From Caprella mutica (lineage: Eukaryota > Arthropoda > Malacostraca > Amphipoda > Caprellidae): a stretch of 64,000 nt of DNA. Of the stretch, positions 61,709 through 64,000 are shown piece after piece. Location: positions 24-64,023 of the forward strand of contig CANNZV010003150.1 in assembly GCA_947561585.1 (NCBI GenBank), written 5' to 3'. Each line of letters opens with the position of its first letter. Position 1 is the first letter of the stretch. The position numbers were made by a program, and so were the translations under genes. The notes under the pieces were generated by a model. It ran no database searches. It worked only from the letters and a program-made list of their open reading frames with translations, and was not told the origin of the DNA.

Positions 61709-61844
61709 ATTAATGTTTTCAAAAATGATTCATAGTAAGCATCGACACCACTCATGGCCTGGCACCACACCTACTTTTGCTGAAATATCTTGGTCATATC
61801 CTTCTCCCATATATTTCAGTCACTTGAAGGTTGAATTTTTATGA
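61709..61844 (+). CDS. Possible terminal exon of an unrecognised gene
   Basis: Follows CTCTTTTTCCAG (ending 61708). Joined to the exon at 60836 in the matching phase it adds R, then LMFSKMIHSKHRHHSWPGTT, PTFAEISWSYPSPIYFSHLK and VEFL before TGA at 61842-61844. The matched splice phase and the strong acceptor are the evidence; there is no recognised domain. An AATAAA at 62283-62288 could serve as its polyadenylation signal. Confidence 0.35.
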
Positions 61845-64000
61845 AATGGTTTTCATAATGCTAGTCAAATTCTGCAAGATACATTATTGATATGGCTACT
61901 CTTGTGGAAGAGATGTTGGCTAAATCTTATTTTTTAGAGCTACATTGCGAATTAGTCTGAATTCTGAAAGGACTTCCAATCATTCAAAAAAACCTCTCAA
62001 TTGTACTATTTTTAGTGTTGAATAATGAAAAAAAGAACACTTCTGGAAAAGGTTCCACTTCTTTTCAGATAAGATATCAACATCTTCTATTAATCATTTA
62101 AAATTGGTATGTCATCTTCAAACAGCTTTATTTAGTTTAAAATATAGTTGCTTACTGTTTATACTTTAGAGTTTAGACCTATGAAATATTTTCAGTTCCT
62201 TAGTGAAGTTTGATTCAACAAGATTTTAATTATTATTTTGAAACCCTTCATGGACATATTATACATGCTAATCCGTTATTTTAATAAAATATAGTTATCA
62301 AACTGTTTTTTTTGTCTAAAAGCTTATAAATTCGAAAATTAAAAAAAATTATCTCTTTAGTTATACCACTTGGAAAAGTTTCAAATATATATTTTTTTCA
62401 ATTATTATTGTGGACTTATTAAGATTAAAATTCTCATTGTTTTCATTAATTTTCAACGCACATTCTGGTGGGATAATAAAAAATAACATTTTGCAAGCAG
62501 TTTTGTATACAATAGCTACTTTTTTAATTGGACAAAGTTTCTGGTAACAATAGTTACATATACCTTTAGTCAGGCATTTGTTTCTGTTAAAGTTAACTAA
62601 TATTTATTTCTACAACTTCAATACAAACAAAAGAACAGTATTATGAATTTTCATCTATCCTCAATATTCTTTCTGTCTAAATCATTTGGAAACAGAAGTG
62701 CATTCATCCTGCAGATTGTAATAGCAGTTACAGCCAGGAACTCAGCATTTATTGCCTCCCATCTTCTGAAATGTTGAAAACAGAGATAAATTTAGAAAAA
62801 AATCTTTCAATGTTAATGAAAATGTTTTGCTCCGACTGCATTAAAATACAAAGAAAATATAAAAATAATAAAATGAATACATTCGATGTAATTCAATTGA
62901 AGCTTTTGACAAAATATTAGAAATTATTGGTTATTATTATATAGTGATATTGTTTTTTTTGAAAAGCATAGATACATGCATCATTTTTACTAAGTTGAAA
63001 AAATCATATGTTAATGCAATAAAAACTATAAGTACCTATCCCAAAATAAAATAAATTGAAAGACTGAATGAAAAAGGTTTCTTTTATTCTAGATAGAATA
63101 AAGTTTCCCTTCTGTGGTATTTATGTAATCTTCAAATGATATAATCAAACACTGTCAATGTTTGTGTTTAATTTAATTAGTTGAGAATTGCACATATATA
63201 CAATTTTTTTGTAAATTTATTAGTTACAGCTAGTTCTAATTGGAAAAAAAGTAATTACAAATTTTACATACTAATTTTAAGTACCTAATCATATGAAGAT
63301 TATTTTAAAACATATGCTTCAACTATTATATCATTATTGTGATAAGATTCAGTAAAAAACTAAATATTAGTATATATTTAGTAGTTAGATAGGTAGTGGA
63401 CATAATTGACATTCAAAAATTAAATGATTAATTACCTTTAAAAGTTGAATCAACAGCTGCTATACAACCTCACTTTAGTCTGTAGACAATATTTTGCTTA
63501 TCAGTAGCTAGGTAACTAGATATATGAAGAACATGTAAATATACTTAACTAGTTATGAGATCACAAATCTGCAAAAATGAAATAGGATTAAGTTCAGACA
63601 CCAATACTAGTGAATTAATGGGGATTGAATCATCCAGATTATATTGCCAACAGAATCTAGAACTCCATTTTTTATAGCATCAAGTATGCAAATCCGAATT
63701 AAAGTTATTATAGTAACACAATAGTGTAATATATTTGATTTAATTCCTACTTTCTCTCAATCAGTTATATTTAGATTTCAGATTATTTTCTACCACACAG
63801 AAAATAGTTTCTCTTATTATTATTGGTTCAAAATAGGGATGTTATAAATAAATCAACCAACAATTAGGTAGGTCCAAAGTAGTTCTAGGTCCTTTTCGCC
63901 GTGACACTTTTGCTGGTAATATGACAATTATTTAGCAAAATAAGGTATATTCATTTTATAGTAAAAAACAGTAGAGTATAAATCTTGTCATTTACAAACT
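61845..64000. other. AT-rich non-coding stretch
   Basis: I see no clear gene. A 78-codon open stretch without an early ATG lies at 62687-62920 on plus (WKQKCIHPADCNSSYSQELS...), unrecognised and without strong splice sites. The rest is AT-rich. Confidence 0.4.

Noticed and set aside
62687..62920. 78-codon open stretch on plus as an additional exon
   Set aside because: No convincing acceptor, no early ATG, unrecognised sequence; kept only as a note in the stretch entry.
1..64000. tRNA or rRNA genes
   Set aside because: I looked for cloverleaf hallmarks such as GGTTCGAATCC-type arms and found none with a matching acceptor stem.

Overview
The window looks like AT-rich, repeat-dense animal nuclear DNA, almost certainly from an insect. 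The only well-recognised host gene is a neuropeptide F receptor of the arthropod type, split by one intron with normal GT-AG borders. The transposon remnants resemble families common in insects. A hemipteran such as a planthopper is my best guess, but that is inference from style and not proof.

Layout. 1-2276: non-coding. 2277-4983: the receptor gene NPFR (exon 2332-2847, intron 2848-3933, exon 3934-4785), with an upstream ORF that overlaps its start and an in-frame open extension after its stop. 5058-6049: a degenerate Tc1/mariner-type element between TA dinucleotides. 6050-17200: mostly featureless AT-rich DNA with small tandem arrays of 32, 21, 18 and 51 bp, and one assembly gap (15882-15905). 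17213-24031: a 98-bp satellite. 24096-24540: a possible minus-strand exon made partly of 77-bp repeats. 25521-36452: about 10.5 kb of a 31/32-bp minisatellite with a 362-bp non-repeat island. 39155-39475: a dead Tc1-like transposase piece. 40004-44153: a 118-bp satellite split by a 1,825-bp terminal-inverted-repeat element. 45344-48900: repeat remnants, a 24-bp minisatellite and a P-element-like transposase fragment. 49450-59050: transposons nested in a broken non-LTR retrotransposon, plus several MITE families. 60836-61844: a possible two-exon 3' end of an unrecognised gene. 61845-64000: nothing clear.

Most of the window is repeats and not interacting genes. Two observations deserve most attention. 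First, in independent repeat contexts (31-bp array, 118-bp satellite, 24-bp minisatellite, an ~80-bp array and a LINE reading frame), a TA dinucleotide in the reference copy has become TAGCTA or TAGGTA/TACCTA, an exact 4-bp gain. This is what excision of a TA-targeting transposon with GC or CC termini would leave, and a TA-flanked element with GC...GC ends sits in this window. Second, the receptor C-tail is built of 17-18-residue repeats, and these continue in frame for 65 codons past the TGA stop.
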